From Oscarella lobularis (lineage: Eukaryota > Porifera > Homoscleromorpha > Homosclerophorida > Oscarellidae), in assembly GCF_947507565.1 (NCBI RefSeq), contig NC_089184.1, forward strand, positions 2,480,001 through 2,544,000: a DNA stretch of 64,000 nucleotides. The letters run 5' to 3'. Position numbers and translations under genes: made by a program. Positions 10,294 through 21,795 of this stretch are shown here, in pieces. Position 1 is the first letter of the stretch, and every line of letters starts with the position of its first letter. The notes under the pieces were generated by a model. That model made no database searches, was not told the origin of the DNA, and saw nothing but the letters and a program-made list of their open reading frames with translations.

Positions 10294-13241
10294 ATGGCGT
10301 GGCTTCGTCAAATACTTCGCAAAAACGACTCCTCCTCCGACGACTCTCAAACCATTGCACCCGAGAAACGGTATGCTCATGAATGCGCGTTGATCGACGA
10401 TCATCTTCATCTCTTCGGTGGCCTCGATGGATCAAAATACGTTCCCCGCAGTGAAATCATTATGATGAATGTTCGAAGTGCGGAAAAGAAATGGATCCGT
10501 CGATTAACTCGAGGTCGAACGATTCCTCCGCCTTGTTTGGGAGCACGATGTGTTGTCATCGACAAGATGATCTACTCATACGGGGGATACACAGACGAGG
10601 GTCGTTGCCTGGGAATCGTTTATCGTCTCGATCCAAAGAAAATGGAATGGATCGAAGTAGCGACGCCTATCGGAGGAAAGAAACCGCACGAGCGCTCACG
10701 ATGCTGTTTGTGTGCGATTGGATCAAGAATGATTATGTTTGGGGGAGAGAGCGACAAGAAGTTTCCTCGTCATCAACTACAGTTTGGGGCAACTCAGGAA
10801 TGCGACTGGAGTAATGATGTTTATGAATTTCGACTTGAAGAGGGAAATGAAAAAGGTGACAAGATTTAATATCAATTTGATAATTATTTGAAATATAAAC
10901 TAGGAATGTGGTTGGATTTGGAATTAAGTGGAACGCGACCAAAACCACTTGTTGGTGCTGTCATGGCAACCATTGACAAGCATCGAGCATTACTTCATGG
11001 AACGGACGTGGAGATCGAATCTCACTCTATTTTAATAAATTCGAATCGCAAAGTAAACCTGCGTAGTTAATAAAATAATAAGTATGTTTAGGAATACTTT
11101 CAGTTGTGGACAATCATTGATTTCTATGTGAAACCATCACCAAGACATGGCCATACAATTTGTCAATTAGTGACAGAAGGATTAGAAGACGAATCAATTT
11201 GTCTTCTTGTTGGTGGTCACATGCTCGACAAAACAAATTCTGACTCTGTTTACGTTCTGGATTTTGAAAATTCCAAAGCATATCAGGTTGTTATATTTCT
11301 GCTTTTTATTTATTTTTAATGATTATTGGTAAAGATGAACATCGATCCGCCCTTGGGAAAAGTTATGTGGCACACATGTCATTGCGTGCAGAACGAAAAC
11401 AAGACTACTGACGTCATTGTCTCTGGTGGTGTTGACTCCACCTCCTCTTGGCCGTATTCGTTCCGGCCTATTCTTAGCGATTTTCATCTTGGTAAAGTGC
11501 CGTATTTATATTTATACACGTCTAAATAATGATTTTTGTAGACGTGAAGAACGAGCCGTACATGAAAATTAAACGAGAAATTCTCTCGTCGAGACGGGCG
11601 TCAGTTTGTGCTGCAACTTCATCTCCGCGTCTTTCACTTCCAAGTGACAGAGAGAATATTGAAATGATGCAACGCGAGCTGGAACATTTGCGACGAAGGT
11701 GCTCTGAATTGACCAAAGAAAAATCCTCCATCAGGTTATTTAAATACTTTGTGTCATTTAAATCCTGACGTTGTGATTTTAGAGAAGAACTGACCTCTTC
11801 TCAACGTCTTGTTGAGCGGAAAGACGAAGAAATGGCACAGATCAAGTTATTCATTGAAAATAAAAATAAACGAATTTTGTGTCAGCTTTTAAAATATAGG
11901 CAAGAATTGGCGTCTGTTCGAAGTGAAGCATCTATAGCTCATTGTCGTCTTGAACAGCAAAAAGACGCGCAGATTGCTTCTATTAGGTTTTGAAGAGATT
12001 TTTATTCAGACTGTATTTGATATATTTTCTGGGTCTACCCTACTAGGCAAGAACTGGCCTCTTGTCACCGCCTTGTACAGCGTAAGGAAGAAGACATAGC
12101 TCGTATTAGGTTATTGAAAGTAATACCTAGCAATGTTTGTTAATGATATATTTTTCAGGGAGGAACTCTTCACATCTCAACGCCTTGTCGAACAAAAAGA
12201 TGAAGAACTTGCAGTTTCTTTGATGCGCTATGAAGCCCTAGAGGCGTCCCGTGACGAGATAAAAAGAAACCTCGACGCATTCACTGACGTGCTAAATATC
12301 AATTCCGATGAAGTCCGTCTCTCGGATAAAAGTCTCGGCTCGGGATCATTTGCAGGTAGACACACACACTACAGATTATGATTCATATTTCAAATTAAAT
12401 AAATCAATCAGGCGTTTCCGTTGGGCGTTGGCGCGAAATGCGAGTCGCAGTCAAAAAAATTCACGAGCTCATCATAAGTCAACGCAATGAATCAATGTTC
12501 AGATGAGAAGTTGTCGTATGCAGTCGTCTCCACCATCCCAATATCATGGTCGTATGTGGAGCGGTCATGACCGAAGGAGCACCCCTTCAAATCGTCATCG
12601 AATTACTCGAGGGATCGGTCAGCGAAGTCATCGACGCCGCTCACGCTTCCAGATCCTATCTGACCATTTACGAGCAGCTTTCTATTGCCATGGATATGAC
12701 GTCAGGAATCGCATATCTTCATCAGATTCGTCCTCGACCCTACGTCCACGGTGACATCCGCCCGTCGAATGTTCTCGTAACACGAGACATGAAGGTGAAA
12801 ATAGGTGATTTAGGAGCGGCGCACATTATCGAGAGTTCTCTGTCCGCTGGTCCAATGAGCCCTCCTTATCTCGCTCCCGAAAGAGCGCCGTTGTCTGGCG
12901 GCACTGCCACTTCAAGCACGTTGAGTAGCGACGTGTACAGCATGGGCGTTTCATTACTTGAAATATTCACGGGTGTGGGTCCTATCCCAGAAGAGAGGCA
13001 CACTCAGTTGGGTATTCTCGCTAATCGTTCTAATTTATTCGTACTCTGCAGTCGTTTAATAAGTCGCGATCCGGCTAAACGATTGTCAGCACAAACGTGT
13101 TTTGAAACGCTCAAAGTTTATTTTGGTCAACATGAGAAGCTTTTGTCTGAACGTGAACTTGTAGCAGCGAAACGATTGGTTAAAGGGGTTTTTGAGAAAG
13201 ACACTCACAAAGTCATTCTCCTCAATATTTCCTTGAACTAA
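10294..13241 (+). pseudogene. Kelch - coiled coil - TKL kinase, copy 1, TGA inside the kinase domain
   Basis: Ten exons can be traced: 10294-10855, 10904-11052, 11104-11286, 11335-11491, 11542-11734, 11783-11845, 11900-11986, 12047-12109, 12159-12355, 12412-13241. The start ATG (MAWLRQILRK) is shared with copy 2. Exons 1-4 encode kelch-type beta-propeller repeats ('HLFGG', 'MIYSYGG', 'MIMFGG', 'CLLVGG'). Exons 5-9 encode a coiled coil. The last exon is a kinase domain: 'VAVKKIH', catalytic loop 'HGDIRPSN', 'GDLG' in place of DFG, 'YLAPER', 'SDVYSMGVSLLE'. A TGA at 12504-12506 falls just before the alpha-C helix, where copy 2 reads 'FEQEV', so full-length kinase is not made unless the stop is read through or is an error. 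All introns keep the copy 2 positions. The N-terminal part could still be expressed as a kelch/coiled-coil protein. Confidence 0.8.
11783..12225 (+). repeat. Tandem coiled-coil mini-exons, copy 1 (four units)
   Basis: Four consecutive exons or exon starts (11783, 11900, 12047, 12159) begin with the same pattern, (E/Q)EL.(S/T)...RL..., at the same intron phase, and code for about 20-29 residues each. They look like repeated duplication of one exon together with its intron. Each can be skipped or added without changing the frame. Confidence 0.75.
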
Positions 13242-15568
13242 CGTTCAGTTTTATTTTAAAGTTGGTCGTTTTTGTGTAATTTCGTTAGATACTCTTCACA
13301 ACGTGCACGATATTTTTTAAATATCTCAAAAATTTGACTGTTTTTCGTGCTACCTTGCCCTTCTATATTATTTGTTTTTTGTATATTTTTGGTAGTATTT
13401 TCGATTTTATATTAGTGCTAATGGTTTGCCTTGCTTTTTAATTTTATTTTTATTATACTGCAGAGAAACGACAACTGTTTAATGCCTCAATGTATAAAGA
13501 TATAACTAATCTTAATTAATTGTAAGAGGTATGGGAACGTCCTCGTTGTAACTGCTCCTACAATGCATGAAAACACTCTGTTGCATTTTTTGCTTTGGTT
13601 TATTCATTCGTCAGTCATTTGCTTTCTTTTCTTATTTGTCGGGACAAATTACTGCGTCTGAGATATTACTCCTTTTTTTATGATCTTCGACTGCCCGTAT
13701 GTCCGGCCGGATTGGGTAACGGCTTTTCCAGAAAAAGCGAGCAAAAACCGTTTACCCTACCCGGACATACGGGCTACTGAAGTTTTGAGATTTGCGACAC
13801 GCGAGAGAACAGCATTTTGTTCTAAACTTTATTATTAACACAATTAATTTTTAAAATTACCTTCGGTATCTTATCCTTTCTAAAGAAATTCTATGACATT
13901 TCTAAAAGATTCTGAGGATCACCCCACCCTTCATAGAATAGTCGTGGCCCTCACCACCATTCCTTCCGTTTCTTGCGTCCACCAATGACCTAGAGAATTT
14001 CTAATTAAAATAATGAATTAGCTTTGATTACGAAGAGTCAAGGGCACATGCTGCATGCACGGTAGAATTAAAAGACGACCATTCAATAATCCCTTACGGT
14101 ACCGCTGAGTTATTCTACTTCTACAACAAAAGAAGAAAAGCCAACGAATATTCTAGGCTCCTATCTGATGAACGACGTATTTATTCTGAACAGTATCAGC
14201 ACCTCCAACTTCCCTCCCACTGTAACAAACAACTCAATAAAACTACAGAATACACTTGAATCTGGCACATATCACAAAGTATTTCACCCAGCGCAGTCCT
14301 AGCCACGGGATGTTTCTCTTTCGCATTCCCAATTGCCCTTCTTCGCCTCGGAGTGTATGAAGAAGATATGAGAACAGCAATTAGTTTATTAAAAATAAAT
14401 TACCAAACCTAAACAGCTGTAGTTAGTAAATTAATTCTTAACAAGGTTAACACCTTAATTAATTAAAATGTCATTTCCTTCTTAGACCTCCCCCAATTCC
14501 TAAACGAATTGCCTAACCAACATAAATATTCTCCGCTGGCCAATCAACCTTTCTCTTGGATCTCCCGTCCACCAAAAATTAGGCAAACTTCACTGAAAAA
14601 CGACTTGATTTACATATGATAAATCAAGCACACGTATAGAAAAAATTATAAAGAACGACCATGTAAAAACTCCTCATCGGACAGCTGAGTCTTCCTTCTG
14701 CCACAGCAAAAGAAGCAAACCAACTGACACACAAAAAAAACAATCTAGGCACTTATCTGATGCTTCACAGGTAACGTGCCTCCAAGGACGTAACCACACC
14801 AACGTCTCTCCCACTCAAACAAACCACCCTATGAAACGAACATGAATTTTAACACTAGAACGTGGTGAAATCCAAAGTATACAACCTATCATATTCCTTG
14901 CCTTGAGATGTTTTCATTCCCAATCCAAAGTATATGAAGATTCAAGAAGACACTCAAGTAGGAATAGGAATGCGTCACAGAGGTGAGAAATAGCTTTCAC
15001 GGTTTGACAGAGAGACGCTTGTGAGGAATGAATTGGAAACGCAGTGAGATAGAATAAATTACTCTAAATAATAAAATAAATTCAAACTCTGAACTAGATT
15101 ATAATAATTTTAGGCAACCATTTGATCTGCGGAAAATAGCTCTAAAAACTCTTCTATTCTACCATTGAACGCCGCCTAAAGACGAGATCCTATTAATTAA
15201 ACTAATAAAATAACGTTCGCAAACCGAAAGAGAGAGAAAGGGGCCCCGGCCGGCCTCCTCCCTTTCTCTGTCTATACTCTCTCTCATACCTCAAATTCTA
15301 GTCTTCGTCGCTCGCCACCGTTCGTAAATTGTCCAATTGATCCTTAGAGGTCTGTTTGGCTTCTTCGTCGACGCCGAATGATTTCGCTGCACAATTCTGT
15401 TTCCACGAGAAAAACTGCTTCACCGAGACAACAGGTCGACAAGCAGGACGATCTGTGTCTCATTTGATGATGCAATTGAACGGGCTCAATCCAGAACATT
15501 CCGTGAAACAAACAAAGAAAAGATGAACCTTCAGACACGGATCTGTGCTTCAGAGGAGTGAAGTTCGC
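13242..15568. other. Intergenic, repeat-derived; part is duplicated at 31.1-32.1 kb
   Basis: No gene recognised. From about 13.9 kb to the kelch-kinase 2 promoter the sequence is a patchwork shared with about 31140-32100. Both places contain the phrases 'TGATGCTTCACAGGTAACG', 'CTTCCCTCCCAC', 'CAAAGTATTTCACC' and a GGGGCCCC-type block near the end. A perfect hairpin lies at 13693-13774 (listed separately). Confidence 0.55.
13693..13774. repeat. 82-bp hairpin with perfect 14-bp terminal arms
   Basis: GCCCGTATGTCCGG at the left end is the exact reverse complement of CCGGACATACGGGC at the right end. An inner GGGTAACGG/CCGTTTACCC pair and T/A runs extend the stem. It looks like a miniature fold-back element. 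A worn version of one arm (CCCGGACATATGGGC) appears at about 57415. Confidence 0.7.
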
Positions 15569-15584
15569 AGCGCGTGCGCACTGG
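15569..15584. promoter_or_regulatory. NRF1-type palindrome upstream of kelch-kinase 2
   Basis: AGCGCGTGCGCACTGG, one base off the NRF1 palindrome seen in copy 1, 12 bases upstream of the start codon. Conservation between paralogs, while flanking bases differ, supports a promoter role. Confidence 0.45.
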
Positions 15585-15595
15585 TTGCCAAAGTA

Positions 15596-18500
15596 ATGGC
15601 TTCGCTTCGTCCAATACTTCGCCAAAACGACTTCCCCGACGACGACTCTCAAACCATTCAACCCGAGAAACGGCGTTCTCATGAATGCGCGTTGGTCGGC
15701 GATCATCTTCATCTCTTCGGTGGCCGCCATCGATCAAAATACTTTCCCCGCAATGAAATCTTTGTGATGAATGTTCGAAGAGCGGAAAAGAAGTGGATCC
15801 GTCGATTGACTCGAGGTCGAACGATTCCTCCACCTTGTGCTGGAGCACGATGTGTTGTCATCGACAACATGATCTACTCATACGGGGGAAGAACAGAAGA
15901 GGGTCGTCGCCTGGGAATTGTTTATCGTCTCGATCCGAAGATAATGGAATGGATCGAAGTAGCGACGCCTATCGAGGGAAAGAAACCGCACGAACGTTCG
16001 TTGTGCTGTTTGTGTGCGATCGGATCAAGAATGATCATGTTTGGGGGAATCAGCGAAAAGAAGATTTCTCGTGATCATCTCCAGTCTGGGGATGAATACA
16101 ACTGGAGTAATGATATTTATGAATTTCGACTGGAAGAGGGAAATGAAAAAGGTGACTCGATTTAATATCAATTTGATAATAATTTGACATATAAACTAGG
16201 AATGTGGTTGGATTTGGAATTAAGTGGAACACGACCAAAACCACTTGTTGCCGCTGCCATGGCAACCATTCGCGACAATCGAGCATTACTTCATGGAACG
16301 GACGTGGAGAGTGAATCTCGCTCTATTATAATAGATTTAAATCACAAAGTAAACCTGCGTAGTTAAATAATAGATAGGTTTAGCAATATTTTTAGTTGTG
16401 GACAATCATTGATTTCAATGTGAAACCATCACCAAGACGGACCCATACGATTTGTCATTTAGTGACAGAAGGATTAGAAGACGAATCAATTTGTCTTCTT
16501 GTTGGTGGTGACATGCTCGACAAAACAAATTCTGACTATGTTTACGTTCTGGATTGTGACAATTCCAAAGCATATCAGGTTGTTATAATTTTACTTTATT
16601 GAATTTTTAACGATTATTTATAAAGATGGACGTCGATCCACAATTGGGAAAAGTTTTGAGGCACACATGTCATTGTGTGCAGAACGAAGACAAGACTGCA
16701 GACGTCATTGTCTGTGGTGGTATCAATTGGGATTGGTCAGATAGGCCTATTTTAAGCTTCTTTTGTCTTGGTAGATAAATTGTAATTAACTTAGGGACAT
16801 TTAATGGATAATGTTTTGCAGACGTGAAGAACGAGCCGTACATGAAAATTAGACAAGAAATTCTCTCATCGAGACGGGCGTTAGTTCGTGCAGCAACTTC
16901 ATCTCCGCGTCTTTCTCTTCCAAGTGACAGAAAAGATATTGAAATAATGCAACGCGAGCTGGAGCATTTGCGACAAAGGTGCTCTGAATTGACCGAAGAA
17001 AAATCGTCTATCAGGTTATATATTATGTTGTATACTATTGTAAAGTTTAACGTCATTTTTTGTTCTTAGAAATGAACTTGTCTCTGCCCAAAGTCTTCTG
17101 CAAAAAGAAATCACTCGAATTGGGTTAGTTGATTTTGTAAATATTTTTTATCTTTTTTGTCTTAACGGGAATTTTATTGCTTTCAGAGAAGAACTGACCT
17201 CTTCTCATCGTCTGGTTGAGCGTAAAGACGGAGAAAATGCACAGATCAGGTTATTTATTGAAAGTAATAAATAAATTTTGTTTCAGCGTTTTATTACAGG
17301 CAAGAATTGGCGTCTGTTCGAAGAGAAGCATCTATTGCTCAAGGTCGTCTTGAACAGGAAAAAGACCAGCAGATTTCTTCCATTCAGTAGCCACAAAAAA
17401 TAGGTTCTGCCAATAGTGTATACATTTTGGGTTTTAGAGAGGAACTGGCCATGTCTCAACGGGTGGCACAGGGTAAAGAGGGAGTAATTACTCGCATAAG
17501 GTCATTGAAAAGGATTTCTAATAATTAAAATACTTAATAGTAAATATTTTTATTTCTTTTTAACAGGGAGGAACTCGCGTCATGTCAACGTTTTTTAGAG
17601 CGAAAAAATGAAGACATTTCTCTTATCAGGTATACAAAACAACGTCGTCTTGAACAGCAAAATTACTTTTATGATAGTGAATATATATTTGAATTTTTTT
17701 CATTTTTCTAAGGGATGAACTTGCGACAGTGCAACGTCACCATAATGTTGCATTGACACGCTGCCAAACTCTGGAGGCATCTCGCAACGAAATGAAACGA
17801 CGCCTTGAAGAATTCACTGACGTATTGAACATCAGCGATGATGAAGTACACCTGACTGGCCAAAAAGTGGGAACAGGAGGATTTGCAAGTAAGAAATAAA
17901 AGCATAAAATTTTAGTTAACGTTGTGTTTTATATTACACTCAGGCGTTTTCGTGGGTCGTTGGCGCGGAATGACAGTCGCAGTCAAAAAAATCCACGACC
18001 TGATCACGAATCAACGCAACATGGCATTATTCGAACAAGAAGTCATCGTCTGCAGTCGACTTCATCATCCCAACATCATGACCGTTTGCGGAGCGGTGAT
18101 GGCCGAAGGAATTCCTCTCCAAATGGTCATGGAATTACTCGAGGGATCAGTGAGCGAAGTCATCGACGCAGCTCACACTACCGGCTCTTATCTGACAATT
18201 TATGAGCAGTTGTCTATTGCCATTGATATGACGTCAGGTATTTCATATCTTCATCAGATTCGTCCGCGTCCCTACGTCCACGGTGACGTCCGCCCGTCTA
18301 ATATCCTCGTCACAAGAGATATGAAAGTGAAAGTGGGCGACTTGGGAACGGCTCATCTGATTGAGAGTTCTCTGTCTGCTGGCCCTGTCAGTCAGCAATA
18401 TCTCGCTCCGGAAAGGTCACCGCGTTCTGACGGCACTGCCGCTTCGAGCTCGTTGCCTAGCGACGTGTACAGCGTTGGCGTTTCTTTGATAGAGATGTTC

Positions 18501-18770
18501 ACCGGGGTGGGTCCCATTCCTGAAGTGAGGCAGACTCAATTGGACGCTCTCGCTAATCGACCTAATCTTTTAATGCTATGCTCTCGTTTGATTGATGATG
18601 ACCCTAACAATAGACCCTCAGCACAAGAATGCTTTGATGTGCTGAAGAGGGAGTTTAGTGACAGTCAAAGTCGTTTGTCAGCGCTTGGGCTGTTTCCAAC
18701 GCTACGACTGGTGAAGGGAGTTTTTGGAAGAGACAGTCACAAAGTCGTGCTATCAGGTTCTTTTTATTAA
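15596..18770 (+). CDS. Kelch - coiled coil - TKL kinase, copy 2
   Basis: The intact paralog of the 10.3 kb gene. The start at 15596 (MASLRPILRQ) follows the conserved promoter block. The kelch part spans four exons from 15596 to about 16770 with 'HLFGG', 'MIYSYGG', 'MIMFGG' and 'CLLVGG' blades. A coiled-coil opening exon (about 16822-17013) is followed by mini-exons at about 17071, 17187, 17299, 17438 and 17567, and by a longer exon to about 17888. The kinase exon runs 17943-18770: glycine loop 'GTGGFAGVFVG' split by the last intron, 'VAVKKIH', 'EQEV' (alpha-C Glu), 'HGDVRPSN', 'GDLGTAH', 'YLAPER', 'PSDVYSVGVSLIE'. The HRD Arg is Gly and the catalytic-loop Lys is Arg. Asp and Asn are kept, so activity is plausible but unusual. 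Likely a cytosolic signalling kinase whose propeller recruits a partner; the partner is unknown. No stop or frameshift seen. Confidence 0.82.
17071..17640 (+). repeat. Tandem coiled-coil mini-exons, copy 2 (five units plus a sixth in the next exon)
   Basis: Exons starting at about 17071, 17187, 17299, 17438 and 17567, plus the start of the exon at 17713, share the opening (N/E/Q/D)EL(A/T/V). All enter and leave in the same intron phase. Copy 1 has four such openings, so the array has gained or lost units since duplication. Confidence 0.75.
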
Positions 18771-18779
18771 CTCCAATTT

Positions 18780-20430
18780 CTGCGGTGTTTTTCGGGCTTG
18801 GCAGCTTGTTTTTATCTCTTTTTTGAATCGTCTTTTTTGATATCGTAAATGTTTGCATGTCCTCTAAAAATTCATATCCAATCTTTTAGAAAAATAGGCG
18901 GTGCTGATAGCTTGATCGAGGCTTTGCGTCAGTTTGAAAATCTTCCTTTTCAAGAAATTAGTTGAATTAAAACAGTAGATGATCAAAGAGAGTGTATAGG
19001 AAGTTACATACATTTTGTTTGCGATCGCGCATTAGTGTTTTAAGGCACGTGACTATTTACAACATGGCGACGATCACGACAAGACAATCTCCGATCTTCC
19101 CGCGGAGAAACACTAGCGGCTCAACGGCAAAATCACTAAGTTCGCCGAGACCGCAACGCAAGTACCTTCCAGGGGGATCGCATAGCCTAGTTACCGCCCG
19201 ATTATCCTCGACCTAAACAGTCATCCAGCTACAAAAACGAGTCCATGAGAGCGCTAGCCGGCCGCCACGAGCCAGTAAAAGCGACTACGCCATTCAGGAA
19301 CGACGCCAGTGCTCGTAATTACAGCACAGGCACTCGCTTCGATGACGTTGGCTCTTCCGTGCTAAAATAAAGCATCATCATCATCATCATCATCATCATC
19401 AACGTCCCTGCTTCCACAACAAAAATTCTGTCTCCTTAGAAGAAATTCGAGTGATTCTGATTTGGCTTCAGAGAAATATCATGCACGTCAAAATAGCAAA
19501 ATAGCTGGTAAGAAAAGAAGTAGAATATGAATTTTTTTGAAATAGTTTTTTTCCTGGAGATCTTTTCGTTGGTCAGCTGATTAGTAGTGTGCAGTCACCT
19601 TTGAATCCTGTTCTCGTCACACTGTTAGGTTAGTGGACACAAGTTCCGTAGAAGGATCGAACTGCTATGTTCTTTTCTATGAAAAATACAGGTCCTATAA
19701 TGAATCACATAATGACGACACGTTGTAGACGTCACAGTATTTAATCTTGGTCACGTGCTTTTGCACGCCGAGTGAAGGAAAGGCGTTTATTAGCCGTTTC
19801 TACGCCGAATTCGTCATTTTCGCGTTGTAAATTACAGTTAAGGTTTGAGTTGTTCTGTTGTCTCGAATCGATCTTGGCCTTTTTAGGCGATTTTTCGGTG
19901 ATTGATTGCGTATTAATTTACTCCATCATTTGTGGCTTGTGCTTGTTCGAGGCTCATTTCTATAATGCCCCCGCGGGGGACATTCTCTTTGCGATTCAGC
20001 TGTTCAGCTGTGGACTTGTTGCGGACCGCTAGAAGGTATAAAACGCTTTTCCGAGCCTTGTTCGTTTTAGTATAAGAGTTTTCTGAAGATGCTGTCTGTT
20101 ATCTGAACGTCAACCTTGTCTCGAATTGACTACGAATTGTGAAAGGATCGGTTCTATGCAGAGATCGACTTTCGCGTTGAGAAAGACAGACACGGTGAGT
20201 ATTCGACTGTTGTATGCATGCGAACAATTATTCAGTTCGCCTTTGCTCAGAATTCCAATTTCTCATCGTCCGGGGGCTTTTAATTTTTGCCGGTGAGTTA
20301 TCTGAAACTGCAAGGAGAACCTGAGGAATTCATCTGAAGCGTCGTGGAATTTTCCGTCTCAATTGTGCCACTAAAGAAACTCGATGGTAAGCGATGGACA
20401 CAAAAAACAGAAATTTTTGTTCGGGCCCAA
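18780..20430. other. Kelch-kinase 3' flank and segmental-duplication boundary
   Basis: About 18900-19340 is repeated at 32250-32690, including 'GTAGATGATCAAAGA', 'TTTGCGATCGCGC' and a Ser/Arg-rich open stretch from an ATG at 19064 ('SLSSPRPQRK'). The copy at 32396 keeps 'SLSSPRLQRK'. This may be a small coding exon or conserved non-coding sequence. A CAT microsatellite follows. About 19440-20438 is repeated at 23400-24622 and, from about 20030, at 32705-33139; it is the downstream flank of the CARD-kelch modules. Confidence 0.5.
19371..19401. repeat. (CAT)n microsatellite
   Basis: About ten tandem ATC/CAT triplets. Confidence 0.9.
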
Positions 20431-20438
20431 ATAAAGAT

Positions 20439-21260
20439 TTACATTTCCAAATATTCAAGTGAGTTCCATGAACCGTATCCCCCCACTACAATTAATTGAT
20501 TGTCTTTTGTTGTACATGCACCATGCAAGTAGCGTCCCTCATTCATTGATGGCAATGAAAGCCAATCCCCAGACAATTCATCATACATTTCAACACAATT
20601 GCTCTTATAGTATCCTCCTGTTGCGACGAGTTTCCCATTCCATGATGACAATTGACGCAATTCCTTTGAAGTTGGTTTGATATCAAACCATTTTTGTTTG
20701 TCCATTGAAAAACATTCAACTGAATTCCCTGCCCTTCCCCCTCCTCCAACAAACATTTTATCATCAATCACAGCCAATGAACACAAACACCGTTCATTCT
20801 TCATTTTCTTTATTGGTTCCCATTCTCCCTTATTAATATCAAAACAATCAACTTGATCACTCCCTATTGGCATAGATGCTATTGGGTAATTCCCTCCCAC
20901 AAGATAAATGATCCCATTGTGTCCAATTGCTGATCTTTCATTGAGTTGATATTCATCTGGTATTTTAGTTAATAATTCAAAATCTCTCGTTTCACTTTTC
21001 CATTCAGAAATACTCAAGCATGGAAATACTCCGTCCATGACATATCCTTTGCCTTCACATTCAAAGACACTTCCTATGTCTTCAATACCCGACAGATGAT
21101 GCCCCTCTCCCTCCCACGCTCCCTTCTTAAACTGAAACATTCTATTCCCCCAACCAACATGTAGCATTCCATTGATTTCAGCCACACATCCAAATGGCGA
21201 ACAATAACGAATGGGCATGTTTGGTTTGCTTGTCTTCCATTTGAGACCAGGACTTCCCAT
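20439..21260 (-). CDS. Kelch-repeat part of CARD-kelch module 1
   Basis: An open frame of 273 residues beginning MGSPGLKWK. The glycine pairs that mark kelch blades are at 'IIYLVGG', 'KMFVGGG', 'KLVATGG' and 'LIVVGG', each followed by the Y/F...W spacing, giving a five- or six-bladed propeller fragment, usually a protein-interaction platform. It ends 'LEYLEM' plus stop without frame breaks. A pyrimidine-rich acceptor (TTTAG) lies just upstream, in frame with 'IGPS' before the Met, so it is probably the last exon of a gene whose first exon is the CARD/coiled coil at 21.35-21.80 kb. The CARD of this module is frameshifted, so the kelch may be expressed alone or not at all. Confidence 0.75.
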   Translation of the reverse strand: MGSPGLKWKTSKPNMPIRYCSPFGCVAEINGMLHVGWGNRMFQFKKGAWEGEGHHLSGIEDIGSVFECEGKGYVMDGVFPCLSISEWKSETRDFELLTKIPDEYQLNERSAIGHNGIIYLVGGNYPIASMPIGSDQVDCFDINKGEWEPIKKMKNERCLCSLAVIDDKMFVGGGGRAGNSVECFSMDKQKWFDIKPTSKELRQLSSWNGKLVATGGYYKSNCVEMYDELSGDWLSLPSMNEGRYLHGACTTKDNQLIVVGGYGSWNSLEYLEM

Positions 21261-21352
21261 CGAAGGACCAATCTAAATGTATGCAATTACAATTCCAAAA
21301 TTAAATTAGTCTTTTAGACAAGCCTCTACCTTTGTTCTAAGACCAATATTCG

Positions 21353-21795
21353 TCACTTTCTCTTTTCTAAATTTTTTTGGAGTTTTTTTTCTCCTCCGTT
21401 TCTTTTTCTAATTTGTTTGTCTTCTCAATTTCTTCTTTCGCATTTTCTAATTTCTTTTCGAATTCTCTGATCCTTTCTCTCTCTGTGTTCTTTCGAGCAG
21501 CACGTTCTTGTTCACATTTTAATCCTTCTCTTATTATTAGTTCGGCAACGTGTTTCTGTCCTTCGGTTCCTCCAAAACACTTAAAAATCGGTCAAACGAA
21601 TCGGGTCCTTTTCTTGGTAAGATCGTAACGAGAAGCTGTCGCGATCCTTCCGCATCGTCGTACGTTTTGATTTTCTCATACTCTTCTCGAGTGATTAGAA
21701 AGAGAGTGAAGACGATCAATGAGAGCGAAGGGCGAAAGAATCGCGACAAGAACGTGTAAAATGGGGCGAACGTGCGTGTTCCATCTTTCATCCAT
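21353..21795 (-). pseudogene. CARD plus coiled coil of module 1, frameshifted
   Basis: Aligns along its length with the intact CARD at 25.5-25.96 kb. The start MDERWNTHV is at 21795. A 2-base CT deletion (about 21700, in a CT run) breaks the frame before helix 2. The CARD core reads in another frame ('LITREEYEKIKTY', 'LVTILPRKGPDSFDRFL'). A further 1-base deletion (about 21567) precedes the charged Lys/Glu coiled coil. The intact paralog reads through all three parts in one frame, so this copy cannot make a CARD. CARDs are death-fold domains that bind other CARDs in inflammasome- and apoptosis-type assemblies. Confidence 0.75.
21368..21374 (-). promoter_or_regulatory. Possible -1 frameshift heptamer (module 1)
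   Basis: The same A AAT TTA, at the same 15-base distance from the same conserved TGA (21353-21355). In this copy the frame entering from the coiled coil is already wrong. Confidence 0.2.

Noticed and set aside
15531-15848. Minus-strand frames opposite kelch-kinase exon 1 (also at 10148-10435)
   Set aside because: They are antisense shadows conserved only because the sense exon is duplicated.
19064-19216. A lamin-like head ('SGSTAKSLSSPRPQRK') with its copy at 32396
   Set aside because: The resemblance is limited to a Ser/Arg-rich stretch, the two copies disagree in frame and no coil 1A follows; not called as a gene.
19371-19401. CRISPR-like or histidine-coding repeat
   Set aside because: A simple triplet microsatellite without spacers and without a surrounding reading frame.
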